A DNA stretch of 64,000 nt. Source: Anaerolineaceae bacterium (GTDB taxonomy: Bacteria; Chloroflexota; Anaerolineae; Aggregatilineales; Phototrophicaceae). The translations under genes and the position numbers were made by a program. The stretch covers positions 558,001 through 622,000 of the forward strand of contig JACKCG010000002.1 of assembly GCA_020634135.1 (NCBI GenBank), read 5' to 3'. The notes under the pieces were generated by a model. That model was not told the origin of the DNA and did not search any database. It saw nothing but the letters and a program-made list of their open reading frames with translations. Shown here one piece after another: positions 19,012 through 27,678 of the stretch; positions within the stretch are counted from its first letter, which is position 1, and the number at the start of each line of letters is the position of its first letter.

Positions 19012-20370
19012 TTACCTTAGACTTTCAATCACCCGCAGTAAATCGTGTTCCTGTCCCGGCAGGACGGTGCGCGGGTCGAACAGTACGCGCCCTTCCGCGA
19101 TGCGGGCAATCACCGGGGGCGTGGCGTCCCGGAGCTGCGCGGCGAAGGTGTCCGGGCGGGGGACATCCAGCGCCAGCAGCGCCGTTGACAGTGTCGCGCC
19201 GGGCAGACTCCCACCCCCGACCATCGACTCGCCGGGAATCACATTCCCGCCGGTACGCTTCGCCCACCGTTTCGCGGTACGTTGTAAATGGTCGAGTGGC
19301 TGCGTGATCATCTGCCAGATAGGGACGTGCGTCACCGCCTCGCCCTTGCGGTAGTGTTCCAGCGTGGCGGAAAGCCCGGAAAGGCACAGTTTGTCGGCGC
19401 GAATCGCCCGCGCCAGGGGATGTCGCTTGAGGATGTCTACCAGGTCTGCCCGCCCCACTAGAATCCCCGCCTGCGGCCCGCCCAGTAGCTTGTCCCCGCT
19501 GAACGCCACCAGGTCAGCCCCGGCAGCCAGACTTTCCTGGATGGTGGGTTCGTGTTCCAGGCCATAGGCTGCCGTATCCAGCAGTGCGCCGCTGCCCAGG
19601 TCATCCACCAGCAGCAGGCCGTGACGGTGGGCGAGGTCTGCCAGCGCGTCCAGCGACGGCGACTCCGTAAACCCGATGATTTTGAAGTTCGAGGCGTGAG
19701 CGCGGAGAATCAGCGCCGTGTTTTCGGTGATAGCCGCTTCGTAGTCGCTCAGGCGTGTACGGTTGGTTGTGCCGACTTCTACCAACCGCGCGCCACTCTG
19801 GATCATTACTTCCGGTACGCGGAAGCCGCCGCCGATTTCTACCAACTGCCCCCGCGAGATAATCACCTCGCGCCCTGCCGCCAGCGTCGAAAGCAGCAGC
19901 ACCAGCCCGGCAGCATTGTTGTTCACCACCAGCCCGGCCTCTGCCCCTGTCACCTGTTCCAGCAGCGCCCCGGCATGAATTAGACGGCTGCCCCGTCCAC
20001 CTTGTTCCAGGTCATATTCCAGCGTGTTGTACTGTGCAGCTGCGGCCTGTATCGCCGCCTGAGTTGCGCTGGAAAGCGGCGCACGCCCCAGGTTGGTGTG
20101 GATAATCACCCCGGTGGCGTTAATCACCGGGCGCAGCGTCGGCTGGAACTGTTTTTCCAGGTGTTTCGCCGCGTTTGCCAGGATGGAGTCCGCATCTACC
20201 GGGAGCGACGCGCCGCTACGCAGCCGTTCGCGCAGGGTATCCAGTGTGTCGCGCAGGGCGTCCACCACCGCCGGGCGACCATACTCGGTGAGCAGTCCGC
20301 CAGATTCCGGGTGGTTGAGCAGGGTATCTACAGCCGGGAGCGCCCGCAGCGGGTTATCAGCTCCGTTCAT
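19012..20370 (-). CDS. selA: L-seryl-tRNA(Sec) selenium transferase
   Basis: SelA converts Ser-tRNA(Sec) to Sec-tRNA(Sec) using selenophosphate and PLP in the cytoplasm. The 452-residue length is normal. Visible features: an N-terminal helical region starting 'LRALPAVDTLLNHPE' typical of SelA; 'VINATGVIIHTNLGRAPLS'; 'VVNNNAAGLVLLLSTLA'; 'EVGTTNRTRLSDYE'; and the PLP-lysine loop 'FSGDKLLGGPQAG'. The ATG at 20370 overlaps the end of the upstream membrane-protein gene by 14 bases, implying translational coupling. An upstream in-frame TTG is possible. selB, selC and selD were not found in this window, although SelB often follows SelA, so the pathway cannot be judged complete here. Confidence 0.93.
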   Translation of the reverse strand: MNGADNPLRALPAVDTLLNHPESGGLLTEYGRPAVVDALRDTLDTLRERLRSGASLPVDADSILANAAKHLEKQFQPTLRPVINATGVIIHTNLGRAPLSSATQAAIQAAAAQYNTLEYDLEQGGRGSRLIHAGALLEQVTGAEAGLVVNNNAAGLVLLLSTLAAGREVIISRGQLVEIGGGFRVPEVMIQSGARLVEVGTTNRTRLSDYEAAITENTALILRAHASNFKIIGFTESPSLDALADLAHRHGLLLVDDLGSGALLDTAAYGLEHEPTIQESLAAGADLVAFSGDKLLGGPQAGILVGRADLVDILKRHPLARAIRADKLCLSGLSATLEHYRKGEAVTHVPIWQMITQPLDHLQRTAKRWAKRTGGNVIPGESMVGGGSLPGATLSTALLALDVPRPDTFAAQLRDATPPVIARIAEGRVLFDPRTVLPGQEHDLLRVIESLR

Positions 20371-20806
20371 TGGCAATCTCCCTCACGCGGAGAAACACCT
20401 CAATCCCGACCAGCACCAATCCGATAAAAAAGGCAATGGGCAGATTCAATACGCGGGGGATTTGCAGCCAGGCGCATGTCACCACGAACAGCGAGAACCA
20501 CACGCTCTGACGCACCAGCACGCCACCCGGCGGCAGATCCACATCCACTGGCGTAAAGCGCACATTCAGGTAGCGGATAAAGGGCAGCACGGTGCCGGCG
20601 ACAGCGATATGCAGCAGCAAAAAGAACAGCCACCGCTGCCCGACGCGGGGCAGGGCTGTTGTCACCAGTTGGAACAGCCCCAGCCAACCGCCCACCGCCA
20701 TCACAACGGCGGCAGCCATCACGCCCACATGGTCGGGGGGGATTTTATCCGGTGACAGCAGGCCGGACTGTGTATCCAGTTCATCATTCCGGGTTGGTTC
20801 ATTCAT
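20357..20806 (-). CDS. Four-TM membrane protein upstream of selA
   Basis: 149 residues with about four hydrophobic segments (about 28-50, 60-80, 100-115, 120-140) and a polar N-terminal tail. No family recognised. The stop overlaps the selA start region by 14 bases, so both are read from one message. The ATG lies only 7-8 bases after a strong extended -10 (TATGCTATAAT) and has no ribosome site, so the mRNA is probably leaderless. A role linked to SelA is not implied by sequence; it may only share the transcript. Confidence 0.6.
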   Translation of the reverse strand: MNEPTRNDELDTQSGLLSPDKIPPDHVGVMAAAVVMAVGGWLGLFQLVTTALPRVGQRWLFFLLLHIAVAGTVLPFIRYLNVRFTPVDVDLPPGGVLVRQSVWFSLFVVTCAWLQIPRVLNLPIAFFIGLVLVGIEVFLRVREIANERS

Positions 20807-20813
20807 GCCGGAA

Positions 20814-20824
20814 ATTATAGCATA
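20814..20824 (-). promoter_or_regulatory. Extended -10 promoter of the membrane protein-selA operon
   Basis: Reading leftward: TATGCTATAAT. The same 11 bases occur at the asnS and GH2 promoters. Transcription should begin at about the ATG (20806). Confidence 0.65.
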
Positions 20825-20937
20825 ACCGCTTGCCCCACGCCTGCCCTACGTCGTGTCTACGGTGGTGAACATTTGTGCCTTTTTGGGTGTGTAATGGAAT
20901 AAGAAATAGAGTAAACTCACCACAAGGAGCGATACAG

Positions 20938-22508
20938 ATGTCTACACGACGGATTATCCTGTTTGTTATGATCGGATTGGCGCTGCTTTCCGCTGCCTTC
21001 AGCGTCGTTCCGTCCCCGGTTGAAGCGCAGAGCTGCACCGTGCGCAGTGATTGGCCGGTGTATACGGTTGTTCCTGGCGACACGGTGGCAAAGATCTCCC
21101 GCCGCTATAATACTTCGATGGCGGCGATTATAACCGCCAATTGCCTGGCGAATCCGCGCCTGATCTATTCCGGGCAGCAGCTTCGCGTGCCGCCGGGTGT
21201 GAGCACCCAGCCAGGGCCGGGAATCAACGTTCCGTCCACCTTCCAGGCCTATGAGAATGGCTTCATGACCTGGCGCGCCGATAATGGCCTGATCTGGGTG
21301 TTTATAAATGATGGCCGGGTGTTCACCTTTCCTTCAATTACGTATGGTCTGTTGCCGGAAAACGCCGTAACCGATAACTCACCCGTCGGGCGCTCCCCTC
21401 GTTTTCCCTCGATCATGGGGTTCGGGCGGGTATGGGGAACTTCACGTATGTTCGGGATGCGCTGGGGTGGGCGGTTGCGCCCGAATTGAGTTACACAATG
21501 GCGATTTACCCGATTTCCGCGTTGTCTTTCAGTATCAGTCATCCGCAGACCACCCAATGGGTGCAGATTGATGCGAACCGGTCAACCTGGAATTTTATTC
21601 AGGGCATACCACCAACCCCCTCCCTGCCGCCAACCCTGCCACCTGCTCCCACGCTGCCCGCACCAACAACCCCCGCGCAGGTGAATGTATGGGCGACTTT
21701 CCAGCAGTTCGAAAATGGCTTCATGACCTGGCACGGGGACGCCGGAACAGTCTATGTGTATTTCGGCAATAACGGCGGGTCAGTGGCCGTGTTCCAGTCC
21801 ATCACCTATGGCGGGCTGCCTGATAACCCCTTCTTCAACACCCCACCGGGGCGGGTGCGTCCGATCATGGGCTTTGGCAAAGTCTGGGGTAATTTCTCCT
21901 GGGTGCGTGACCAGTTAGGCTGGCCGGTTACACCGGAGCGCGGTTACACGATGCCGGTCAGCTGGCAAGGGAACGGCTTTGTGTTCACTTTGCCGGACGG
22001 CCAGCAGGTCAACAATACCAATTTTCAGTCATGGGTGTTTGTGTCCGGTTCGCTGCCGTCTTTCCCGGCCAATATACCGACACTGACCTATACACCCGCG
22101 CCGACCAATACCCCCCCGTTCGTATCAACGAACATAGAGACATACGCGGCTTTCCAGCCCTATGAACACGGCTTCATGATCTGGCGGGAGGATACATCGG
22201 ACGTGATCGCTTTCTATGACACCGGCAGGGCGACCCGCTGGCCGCTGGATAGTTACGCAAATCTGCCGGATAACCCTGTCACCGACTCGCCGCCGTCCGG
22301 GTTCTATAGCCCGGTGAACGCCTTCGGTAAAGTCTGGGGCGGTGACGTCTATGTGCGGAGCACGTTAGGCTGGGCGACTGCGTTGGAGCAGGGGTATACG
22401 ATGGCGATCATCTCGATAGAAAACGGCTCAAGCATGTACTTCACGCTCCCCGATGGCCGCTCGGTGTTCTACGAGTTCAGAGGGACGTGGTACTACAACC
22501 GGCAGTAG
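20938..22508 (+). CDS. Secreted LysM protein with three repeated surface domains, frameshifted
   Basis: About 523 residues after bridging a GGGG frame change near 21435. The ATG follows AAGGAG and starts a signal peptide (MSTRRIILFVMIGLALL...). A LysM domain follows (about residues 38-85, 'YTVVPGDTVAKISRRYN' ... 'GQQLRVPPG'), expected to bind peptidoglycan. Then come three copies of a roughly 120-residue unit. Each opens 'FQxYENGFMTWR/H', contains 'GFGKVWG' and 'YVRDxLGWAxxxExxYTM', and closes with an aromatic strand. Pro/Thr linkers separate them. The repeats resemble LGFP-like cell-surface modules in spirit (Gly-Trp motifs), but I cannot assign them. Likely a cell-wall-bound surface protein. 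Confidence 0.75.
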
Positions 22509-22528
22509 TGCGAGGCAGGTTTGCAGTA

Positions 22529-22571
22529 TTCAAGGCTCTGGTCATGTGTGCTTCGCCGCCAGAGCCTTGAA
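22529..22571. terminator. Bidirectional terminator hairpin
   Basis: TTCAAGGCTCTGG and CCAGAGCCTTGAA are perfect 13-base arms around a 17-base loop, between the convergent LysM and GH16 genes. There is no U-run, so a transcript-end or stability hairpin is the alternative. Confidence 0.6.
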
Positions 22572-22584
22572 CGTACAGTTTCGG

Positions 22585-24134
22585 TCAGTCCGCGAGCTGG
22601 TACACCCGCACGTAATCCACCAGCAGTGTCTGCGGGAATGTGGTAGTTGCGTCGGGATACCCCGGCCAGTTACCGCCAACGGCCAGGTTCAGCAGCAGGA
22701 AGAAATCGTGATCGAATACCCATTCGCGCCGGCCAACCGCGCTCTTGGGAATAGCCAGAAAACGCTGGCCGTCCACATACCAGTGGATGCCATTTTCGTC
22801 CCACTGGATAGCGAAGATGTGGAATTCATCGGACACCGGCTGGTTTAACACCGTCGAACCGCCAATCCCACTGCCCCCGGAATAATTCGGGCCGTGTATC
22901 GTGCCATATACACTGTTTGGCTCTTTGCCGATGAATTCCATGATGTCAATTTCGCCGGAGTTCGGCCAGCCTACATCTTCAAAATTGCCGCCCAGCATCC
23001 AGAATGCCGGCCAGATTCCCTGTCCATAGGGGAGCTTCATCCGCGCCTCGACCCGCCCGTACTGGAACTCGAATTTGCCTTTGGTGATGCAGCGGGCGGA
23101 CGTATACAGGCATTCGCCGTACCAGCACTGGCTGTCTGGCAGGGTTTCCTGGCGGGCAACGATTGCCAGCGAACTGTTCCCATCCAGCGATACATTTTCA
23201 ACGCGATCCGTGTAAAATTCGTGTTCATTATTCCCCCAACCATGGCCGCCGGTTTCGCACGTCCAGGAGTTGGTGTCTATTGGTGTCCCTGCCTCGCCCT
23301 CAAATTCATCTGACCACACCAATTGCCAGCGCTCAGAGTCAAGCGGGACTGTCTCGGCCAATGTTGCATTTGTCTCTTCCACGGTAGCTCCTTCTTCAGT
23401 TGTTGTGACGATACCTGCTTCGCCGCCTTGCATCGTGATCTGTGTTGTGTCATCCGCCGTAATGATTTCAACCTGATCCACAAGTGCCGTTTGCGCCCCC
23501 ACACCCCGGAAAACCGAAAGCGTAACCGGAAACCTGGTCGAGTCCCAGGCCATCATTCGGCGCGCCGCTGGGCTGGAAATCCGTCCTCCGCTGGAACAGG
23601 TCAAACGGAATCGTGAACTGCCGCCACCCCGGTGTAGTCATCGGTGATGCGGTAGTAATAGCGTTCTGCCGTATCCCCGGTGATCCGCAGGTTGCGGTTA
23701 TCAAACAGGTCAACCTGCACCGTTTTCCCGGTGCCATTGCCATACAACCAGAAGCGCAGCGCATTGTAATCGCGCCAGTCCGCGCTGATCCAGCCCGCGC
23801 CATCGGTCAGCGCGTGTGTGAAACCGCCCCAACCACCGCTTCTGATGTCGTATTGCACCATCAGGACCGTGTTGGCCGCAGGTTCGCTGTCCGGCAGCGA
23901 AAGCGCTCCAAACGGGGGAATCTGCCGGGCGGCGAGGACGACATTCTCGAAATCACTTCCCCAGGCGATAAAGCCCGAGACGACATGATCCGCATCCTCA
24001 ATATAGGGGATACCCTGTTCAAAATCCGCGATGACTTGTGGTTCAGCACTTTGTCCGACAACCAACGAGATGCCGACGATCAGACTCAGCAGTGCAAATA
24101 ACATTAATTTGGTGCAAATCGGTTGTTTGTTCAT
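22585..24134 (-). CDS. Secreted GH16 beta-glucanase (laminarinase-like) with N-terminal carbohydrate-binding domain, two frameshifts
   Basis: Three frame segments (breaks near 23640 and 23525) form one protein of about 516 residues. Starts MNKQPICTKLM after AAGGAT, with a signal peptide to about residue 30. Residues about 35-215 look like a beta-sandwich carbohydrate-binding module of the CBM11/CIA30 kind ('ALRFWLYGNGTGKTVQVDLFD', shown shortened: 'LRFWLYGNGTGKTVQ'). A Thr/Glu-rich linker leads to a GH16 domain with 'WQLVWSDEFEG', the catalytic 'GEIDIMEFIG' (ExDxxE, nucleophile and acid/base Glu), 'YGTIHGPNYSGG' and a C-terminal 'DYVRVYQ'. This pattern is that of endo-beta-1,3-glucanases. It would act outside the cell on laminarin-type glucans. 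Confidence 0.85.
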
Positions 24135-24441
24135 TTAAGAATCCTTTTATGCTATCAGAATGGCCGTCATTCGTCTCATTTCTCCACCATTTTCGGCTTC
24201 CTGTGCATAGTCGCTCCGAGCGGCGACTCAAGCTGAGTTTACCCATGCTTGCGTGTTATGGCGAGGACTTCTGGTACAGTAAACACTGGCTGATCCATTT
24301 CTCAGGCAGATGGTTGCTGTACCCCCGCTGCTTCCTGCCAGGTTGGATAGGGCGTGCAGCTTTCCGGTACACTTGCGGCAGAATGGTAAAGATGTTAGAA
24401 TTAGAACATGCGTTCCTTTGTCCTGGAAAGTGAAATCGTTT
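24135..24441. other. Divergent noncoding spacer
   Basis: About 300 bases between the GH16 and tag genes. An open frame runs into tag from 24310, but it has no ribosome site and an implausible peptide. Two short inverted repeats (GAGCGGC near 24218) were seen; no RNA gene recognised. Confidence 0.4.
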
Positions 24442-25011
24442 ATGACCATTACCCGTTGTGCCTGGGCGGGCAGTGACCCGCTGTATGTGCAGTACCACGA
24501 TGAAGAATGGGGCGTGCCAGCCCACGATGACCGCCACCTGTTTGAAATGCTCATCCTCGAAGGGGCGCAGGCCGGCTTAAGCTGGAGTACGATCCTCAAT
24601 AAACGGGAAAATTACCGGGCGGCGTTTGATGGTTTTGATGTCGAAAAGGTCGCCCGTTACGACGAGGCCAAAGTCGCTGAACTCCTGGCGAATCCCGGCA
24701 TTGTGCGCAACAAGCTCAAAGTGAACGCCGCTGTCATCAATGCCCGCGCCTTCCTCAAGGTACAGGCGGAATTCGGCTCATTCGATACCTATATCTGGCG
24801 GTTTGTGGGTGGTAAGCCGATTGCCAACCCCCGGCAAACGCTGCGCGACATCCCCGCAAAGACGCCTGAATCCGAGGCGATGAGCAAAGACCTGCTCAAA
24901 CGCGGTTTCAAGTTTGTTGGCCCGACCATCTGTTACGCCTACATGCAGGCCGTCGGGTTGGTCAACGATCACACCGTAGATTGCTTCCGGCATGGGCAGG
25001 TAGGTCGGTAG
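24442..25011 (+). CDS. tag: DNA-3-methyladenine glycosylase I
   Basis: Base-excision repair enzyme that removes 3-methyladenine from alkylated DNA. About 189 residues, the normal size for Tag. It begins MTITRCAWAGSDPLYVQYHD; the upstream extension of the open frame was rejected because homologues start at this Cys-containing segment. Zinc ligands are present: Cys near residue 5, His in 'YHDEEWG', and His/Cys in the C-terminal 'NDHTVDCFRH'. The substrate pocket signature 'FEMLILEGAQAGLSWSTIL' and the 'NKLKVNAAVINARAF' helix-hairpin-helix region are also visible. Single gene with no operon partner. Confidence 0.93.
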   Translation: MTITRCAWAGSDPLYVQYHDEEWGVPAHDDRHLFEMLILEGAQAGLSWSTILNKRENYRAAFDGFDVEKVARYDEAKVAELLANPGIVRNKLKVNAAVINARAFLKVQAEFGSFDTYIWRFVGGKPIANPRQTLRDIPAKTPESEAMSKDLLKRGFKFVGPTICYAYMQAVGLVNDHTVDCFRHGQVGR

Positions 25012-25212
25012 GCGTTGCCGGTTCCGCTCTGCCGGGATTGCGAACGATGCACCAGGGCATAGCGAAAATAGCCTGATCCCAAGTAAGCTCAATCATAATT
25101 GCACCTGCTGCCAGGTTGCACCCGGCCTGGTAGCGGGCTTCTCCTCGCCAGGCACCACCCGTTCTAATCGCAATCTAAGCCGTTCTGCCCGTGTTTCATG
25201 ATAAACTTGCCA

Positions 25213-25228
25213 TGTGATTTTTATCACA
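25213..25228 (+). promoter_or_regulatory. CRP/FNR-family-like binding site
   Basis: TGTGATTTTTATCACA is a perfect TGTGA-N6-TCACA palindrome centred about 28 bases before the doxX start. It would fit a CRP-family regulator acting at or downstream of the promoter; the regulator is not in the window. Confidence 0.5.
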
Positions 25229-25248
25229 AATTGAGAGGGAGATGAATC

Positions 25249-25749
25249 ATGCAAACCTTGCTTGAGCGGTTTCAAACGCTGGATATTCGCATTACGGAGT
25301 GGATGGCGCGTCACGGCGTGCTGCTGCTCCGGTTCAGTGTCGGGCTGGTTTTTCTGTGGTTCGGCGCGCTCAAATTTTTCCCGGACATGAGTCCGGCCCA
25401 GGATTTAGCCACGCGCACCATTGAAACCCTGTCTTTGGGCGTAGTCAAGCCGTCGCTCTCGCTGCCTGTGCTGGCCGCCTGGGAGAGCTTGATCGGTATC
25501 GGCCTGATTACCGGTAGATTCATGCGGGCGACACTGCTGCTTCTCTTGCTTCAGATGATCGGCACAGTCACGCCCCTCTTCCTGTTCCCGGCGGAAACCT
25601 TCACACGCTTCCCTTATGCGCCCACGTTGGAAGGCCAATACATACTCAAGAATCTTGTGCTGGTCAGTGCTGCCATTGTGATTGGTGCGACGGTGCGTGG
25701 TGGCAACCTTGTAGCCGACCCGGAGACCGTTGGCACAAAGCGCCAGTGA
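25249..25749 (+). CDS. DoxX family membrane protein
   Basis: 166 residues with four hydrophobic helices (about 22-42, 76-95, 98-118, 138-155). The ATG follows GAGAGGGAGATG. The first helix 'LLRFSVGLVFLWFGALKFFP' (20 residues) is the usual start of DoxX/DoxD proteins; a second conserved region is 'LAAWESLIGIGLITG' and a third 'YILKNLVLVSAAIVIGA'. Family members include thiosulfate:quinone oxidoreductase subunits and proteins of unknown role in redox or membrane integrity. The perfect CRP-like palindrome upstream suggests regulated expression. No DoxA or respiratory partner is adjacent. Confidence 0.8.
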   Translation: MQTLLERFQTLDIRITEWMARHGVLLLRFSVGLVFLWFGALKFFPDMSPAQDLATRTIETLSLGVVKPSLSLPVLAAWESLIGIGLITGRFMRATLLLLLLQMIGTVTPLFLFPAETFTRFPYAPTLEGQYILKNLVLVSAAIVIGATVRGGNLVADPETVGTKRQ

Positions 25750-25816
25750 GTAACATGGTGAAAGAAAAAGGCTGAGAACGGCCAGCCCAATATACAGGAT
25801 ATTGAAGATTCAGGGT

Positions 25817-25852
25817 GAACAAATGTTTGAACAAAAATTCGAACAAAAACTC
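25817..25852 (+). repeat. Three tandem 12-base repeats
   Basis: Units GAACAAATGTTT, GAACAAAAATTC and GAACAAAAACTC in direct succession, bracketed by GGGTGA on the left and TCACCC on the right. Confidence 0.7.
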
Positions 25853-26173
25853 ACCCTTTGTCTGCCGTTCTGTGGTATGGTGGTACCGGAGTAGCGATTC
25901 AACCGCCCGGCTTACACCTCGGCATTTGTTGTGCCGTTGGCCGCTGGCGCTTTAGTTCGTTAGCACCTTAACATTTCAGCTAATCGGCTATAGAGTTATC
26001 AAGCTACCCGGCTAATCCCTTTTGCAGCAATCCCCGGCCTTTTGCAGCAACCTACACCCCCCGACTTTTCCCTCAGAATCGCCCACCTTGCGGCAATCAC
26101 TGCAATTGCAGCGTAAATTATTTTGTTGCAAAATTCGCTTTCTACCCATCACGCTGTGCTTTCAACGGCCCAA

Positions 26174-26206
26174 ACAAAAACGCCCCACGTCATCTGATGC
26201 GGGGCG
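26174..26206 (-). terminator. Rho-independent terminator of asnS
   Basis: Reading leftward, CGCCCCG...GGGGCG forms a GC-rich stem with inner CAT/ATG pairs, followed by TTTTTGTTT. It sits 24 bases after the asnS stop. Confidence 0.8.
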
Positions 26207-26229
26207 CTTCACGTTTCCTGTACTATGGC

Positions 26230-27563
26230 CTATGGATACTTGCGGTTGAGCATCCGCGCATACGGGATCGTCTCACGGATATGGGGCAGCCCGCAGATCC
26301 AGGCCACCGTCCGCTCCAGCCCGATGCCGAACCCGGCATGAGGCACGCTCCCATACTGGCGTAATTGCAGATACCAGGCATACGCCTCACGGGGCAGGCC
26401 AATCTTGGCGACTCGTTCGTCAATCAGCGCCGGGTCGGAAATGCGCTCACTGCCGCCGGTAATCTCCCCGTAGCCCTCCGGCGCCAGCAAGTCCACGCTC
26501 CGGCAGACTTCGGGGCGGCCTTCCACCGGTTGCATGTAAAACGCCTTGACCGCCGAGGATAGTTATAAACGAACACCGGCTGATCGAACATCTCCGCGAT
26601 AGCCGTTTCATGCGGGCTGCCAAAGTCCCCGCCCCATTCCATCTGAAGCAGTTCTTTCTGTTCCGGGTCTTCCGTCTCAGCCGCCAGCTTCTGCAGACGT
26701 TCCACCGCCTCGTCATAGCTGATGCGGGCGAAGGGCGCGACCACCTTCTCCAGTTTGGATGTATCCCGCTCCAGGATGTCCAGTTCGGCGCGGTGTTTCG
26801 CCAGTACCGTCTGTACCACATGGCTGATGAACTGTTCTTCCATATCCATCAGGTCTTCCAGAGAGAAGAAAGCCATCTCCGGCTCCAGCATCCAGAACTC
26901 CATCAGGTGACGCCGGGTCTTCGACTTTTCGGCCCGGAAGGTCGGCCCGAAGCAGTAAACCTTTCCGAAAGCCGCCATGTTCGCTTCGTTATAAAGCTGG
27001 CCGGTCTGCGCCAGGAATGCGGGTTCGCCGAAGTAGTCAATCTTAAAGAGCGTGGTTGTATCTTCCCCGGCGGAAGGTGTCAGGATCGGCGTATCCACCA
27101 GCATATAGCCGTTGTCATCCAGCCAGTTGCGCATCGCATTGATGATCGTCGCCCGGATACGCAGGATCGCCCACTGGCGGGTCGAGCGTACCCACAGATG
27201 GCGGTTATCCATCAGGAACTCAACACCGTGATCTTTGGGCGTAATCGGGTACTCGTCCGCCATCTGCACCAGTTCCAGCTTGCTGAGGCCGACCTCATAG
27301 CCGCCGGGGATGCCTGGTGCGCGTTCATCCTTGCGTACCGTCCCCGTCACAATGACCGACGATTCCTGGGTGAGCTTCCCGGCAATCTCGAAGGCTTCCG
27401 GGGACATTTCTTTCTTGAACGCCACACACTGAGCGATGCCGGTGCCGTCACGGAACTGGATGAACTGCAAGCGGCCTTTATCGGTGCGGTTATAGACCCA
27501 ACCGCGCAGGGTCACTTCCTGCCCTTCATATTGAGCAATGTCTTTAATCTGAATGACTGTCAC
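26230..27563 (-). CDS. asnS: Asparagine--tRNA ligase, one frameshift
   Basis: Charges tRNA(Asn) with asparagine. Two frame segments, broken near 26559, join to about 444 residues, normal for bacterial AsnRS. An OB-fold anticodon-binding domain occupies about residues 1-110 ('[24 protein letters not shown]'-type strand pattern). The class II catalytic domain follows with motif 2 '[19 protein letters not shown]' and motif 3 '[13 protein letters not shown]' near the end. The residues '[15 protein letters not shown]' fit the AsnRS rather than AspRS branch. The ATG is preceded by an AGAAGGA ribosome site. Its promoter sits inside a terminator hairpin (27585-27615). A separate Asn-tRNA route therefore need not depend on GatCAB. 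Confidence 0.92.
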
Positions 27564-27584
27564 AGGGGGTAATCCTTCTAAAAT

Positions 27585-27615
27585 AAAAAATCCGGCAACT
27601 ATCTGCCGGATTATA
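27585..27615 (-). promoter_or_regulatory. Promoter embedded in an intrinsic terminator, upstream of asnS
   Basis: Reading leftward: TATGCTATAAT, whose last bases begin a hairpin AATCCGGCA / TGCCGGATT (27589-27612) followed by a T6 run. RNA from the upstream GH2 gene would form the hairpin and stop. RNA begun from the -10 (27610-27615) would start in the loop near 27603 and carry only the second arm. Confidence 0.6.
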
Positions 27616-27678
27616 GCATAATTGAGGCCGCGCTTTCAGCGGTTAAGTACGATTATCACCCTTTTGCGGGTGACATGC

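Larger units (their letters stand above)
25750..26229. other. 480-base noncoding region with short repeats
   Basis: No credible gene on either strand. It contains three tandem 12-base units at 25817-25852, two copies of CCTTTTGCAGCAA (26019 and 26038), and the asnS terminator at its right end. A structured RNA here is possible but not recognised. Confidence 0.5.

Noticed and set aside
24310..24441. N-terminal extension of Tag
   Set aside because: Would add 44 residues unlike any Tag protein and has no ribosome site; start set at 24442.
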